From Oscillospiraceae bacterium UBA6409 (GTDB lineage: Bacteria; Bacillota; Clostridia; Oscillospirales; Oscillospiraceae), in the NCBI GenBank assembly GCA_002438575.1, contig DJPP01000146.1, forward strand, positions 1 to 7,081: 7,081 nt of DNA, given 5' to 3'. A program made the translations under genes and the position numbers. Shown here piece after piece: positions 6,146-7,081 of this stretch (within the stretch, counting starts at the first letter, position 1; each line of letters starts with the position of its first letter). Under the pieces are notes generated by a model, which was not told the origin of the DNA, did not search any database, and was given only the letters and a program-made list of their open reading frames with translations.

Positions 6146-6174
6146 TTGCGGGAAAAAGAGTTTTACATTATAAT
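6146..6174 (+). promoter_or_regulatory. Sigma-A type promoter of azlCD
   Basis: TTGCGG (6146-6151), a 17-base spacer and a perfect TATAAT (6169-6174) on the plus strand. The -35 box is only partly consensus (TTG kept), a hint that an activator could be needed. Its -35 box is 3 bp from the -35 box of the opposite promoter, so the two polymerases would compete or share a regulator. Transcription should begin near 6181. Confidence 0.72.
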
Positions 6175-6180
6175 GGCGCC

Positions 6181-6210
6181 GTTATCCCATATTTCGAAGG
6201 ATGTGATACC
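6181..6210 (+). promoter_or_regulatory. 30-bp imperfect palindrome at the azlC transcription start and ribosome site
   Basis: GTTATCCCAT (6181-6190) is the inverted partner of ATGTGATACC (6201-6210) at 8 of 10 positions. The 10-base centre holds TTCGAA (6193-6198) on the same dyad axis, so 11 of 15 pairs match overall. It starts at the predicted transcription start, contains the ribosome site AAGGA (6197-6201) and ends at the base before the GTG start. It could be a protein operator or an RNA hairpin that masks the ribosome site. Its use is inferred from position only. Confidence 0.45.
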
Positions 6211-6903
6211 GTGCAGAACAGGAGCTTTGCCGCGGCGGCGAAGGCGGCGTTCCCCCACACCATCCCCATTATGACCGGCTATCTGGCCGTAGGCATGGCC
6301 TACGGCGTGCTGATGGCCTCCAAGGGCTACAGCTTCCTGTGGGCAGGCTTTGTCAGTGCCTTTGCCTTCTGCGGCAGTATGCAGTATGTGGCCATTACGC
6401 TGCTGACAACGGCCTTTGATCCACTGCAGGCCTTTGTGCTGAGCCTGATGGTCAACGCCCGGCATCTGTTCTTCGCACTGGCGCTGCTGCCCAAGTACCG
6501 GGGACTGGGCAGGCTGCGGTATTTTATGATCTACACCCTCAGCGACGAGAACTTCTCCCTCTCCTCCTCGGTGGAGCCGCCGGAGGATACGGACCCCACG
6601 CTGTTCTACTTTGCCATGAGCTTTTTGACCTGGCTGTACTGGGTGGCATTTTCCATGCTGGGCGGTCTGCTGGGCGGGCTCATCACCTTTGACATCACCG
6701 GCATCGACTTTGCCCTGACAGCCCTGTTCGTGGTGCTGTTCATCGAGCAGGTCGTCAAAAAGGAGAACCGCGCCCCCGGTGCCGTCGGTCTGGTGTGCTC
6801 CGTGGCGGGCCTGGCGGCTTTCGGCGCGGACAATATGGTCATCCCGGCCATGGTGCTGACGCTGGCGGTCCTGCTGCTGGGAAGGAGGAAGCTATGCGCT
6901 TAG
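6211..6903 (+). CDS. azlC: AzlC: large subunit of branched-chain amino acid exporter
   Basis: A 230-residue membrane protein, the normal AzlC length. With AzlD it would export branched-chain amino acids; the B. subtilis locus gives resistance to 4-azaleucine. Family hallmarks are present in order: FAFCGSMQYVA (51-61), VNARHLFFAL (81-90), TLSDENF (109-115) and GIDFALTALF (164-173), between strongly hydrophobic helices. The start is taken as GTG at 6211, 9 bases after AAGGA and about 30 bases after the predicted transcription start. The frame is open far upstream, but that stretch precedes the promoter and is antisense to the zinc-ribbon gene. The gene's last 10 bases overlap azlD. Export of other amino acids cannot be excluded for this family. 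Confidence 0.95.
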   Translation: MQNRSFAAAAKAAFPHTIPIMTGYLAVGMAYGVLMASKGYSFLWAGFVSAFAFCGSMQYVAITLLTTAFDPLQAFVLSLMVNARHLFFALALLPKYRGLGRLRYFMIYTLSDENFSLSSSVEPPEDTDPTLFYFAMSFLTWLYWVAFSMLGGLLGGLITFDITGIDFALTALFVVLFIEQVVKKENRAPGAVGLVCSVAGLAAFGADNMVIPAMVLTLAVLLLGRRKLCA

Positions 6904-7081
6904 ACACGATACAATCTCTGATCATTGTGGCGATGGTGGCGCTGGCCACCCAGATCACCAGGTGGACGCCGTTTCTGCTGTTCTCCGGCGACAAGAAGCT
7001 GCCGAAGGTGGTGGAGGACCTGGGCAGGCTGCTGCCGCCGGCCATGATGGGCCTGCTGGTGGTGTACAGCCTGCGGAGCAC
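6894..7081 (+). CDS. azlD: AzlD: small subunit of branched-chain amino acid exporter, cut by window edge
   Basis: The first 62 residues of a protein that is usually about 100-110 long. It shows the AzlD pattern: an N-terminal hydrophobic helix ending in QITRWTPFLLF (20-30), a short charged loop (SGDKKLPKVVEDLG), then LLPPAMMGLLVVYSL (46-60). The ATG overlaps the azlC stop by 10 bases, and AAGGAGG (6882-6888) lies 5 bases before it inside azlC, so the two subunits are translated together. The C-terminal part lies beyond the window. Position after azlC makes the call safe despite truncation. Confidence 0.92.
   Translation, partial: MRLDTIQSLIIVAMVALATQITRWTPFLLFSGDKKLPKVVEDLGRLLPPAMMGLLVVYSLRS

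Noticed and set aside
5275..6210. Long in-frame open stretch upstream of azlC that could make a 542-residue protein
   Set aside because: It is antisense to the zinc-ribbon and NhaC genes, has low-complexity GC-driven composition, and lies upstream of the azlC promoter; AzlC hallmarks begin only after 6211.
1..7081. Search for a mobile element, CRISPR array, toxin-antitoxin or defence system
   Set aside because: No transposase, integrase, repeat-spacer array or paired small toxin gene was seen. The sirtuin is a short stand-alone deacylase type, with no fused defence domain and no Argonaute or ATPase neighbours.

Overview
The window looks like a chromosomal segment of a GC-rich (about 60% by eye) member of the Clostridia, most like the Oscillospiraceae of the gut. 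The reasons are strong AGGAGG-type ribosome sites before almost every gene, sigma-A type promoters (TATAAT/TACAAT with 17-bp spacers), tightly packed short operons, and gene families typical of that group (azlCD, NhaC, a sirtuin with a C-x-C zinc site). The taxon is an inference from these signs only. I see no mobile element, tRNA, rRNA or CRISPR array.

Left part (1-2983). A neurotransmitter:sodium symporter gene runs off the left edge on the minus strand, behind a clear promoter. Next, also on the minus strand, is a two-gene operon: a sirtuin deacylase whose stop codon overlaps the start of a Nudix hydrolase (ATGA), ending at a hairpin at 1125-1151. Divergent from the sirtuin, with only 36 bp between start codons, is a short ArsC/Spx-fold protein that lacks the family's redox cysteines. 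It ends at a strong terminator.

Right part (2981-7081). A three-gene minus-strand operon encodes a cysteine-rich zinc-ribbon protein of unknown function, an NhaC-family Na+/H+ antiporter and a cation diffusion facilitator with a manganese-type metal site. The last two overlap by 35 bp. This reads as an ion-homeostasis operon. A divergent promoter pair with nearly touching -35 boxes separates it from azlC-azlD (plus strand), which encode a two-part branched-chain amino acid exporter; azlD runs off the right edge. A 30-bp imperfect palindrome sits between the azlC promoter and its GTG start, covering the predicted transcription start and the ribosome site.

Most of the window is ordinary housekeeping and transport. 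I did not find a clearly new defence or mobile system. The points most worth a second look are the sirtuin-Nudix coupling beside a cysteine-less Spx/ArsC relative, the 16-cysteine protein leading the ion operon, the duplicated C-terminal domain of the CDF transporter, and the azlC leader palindrome.
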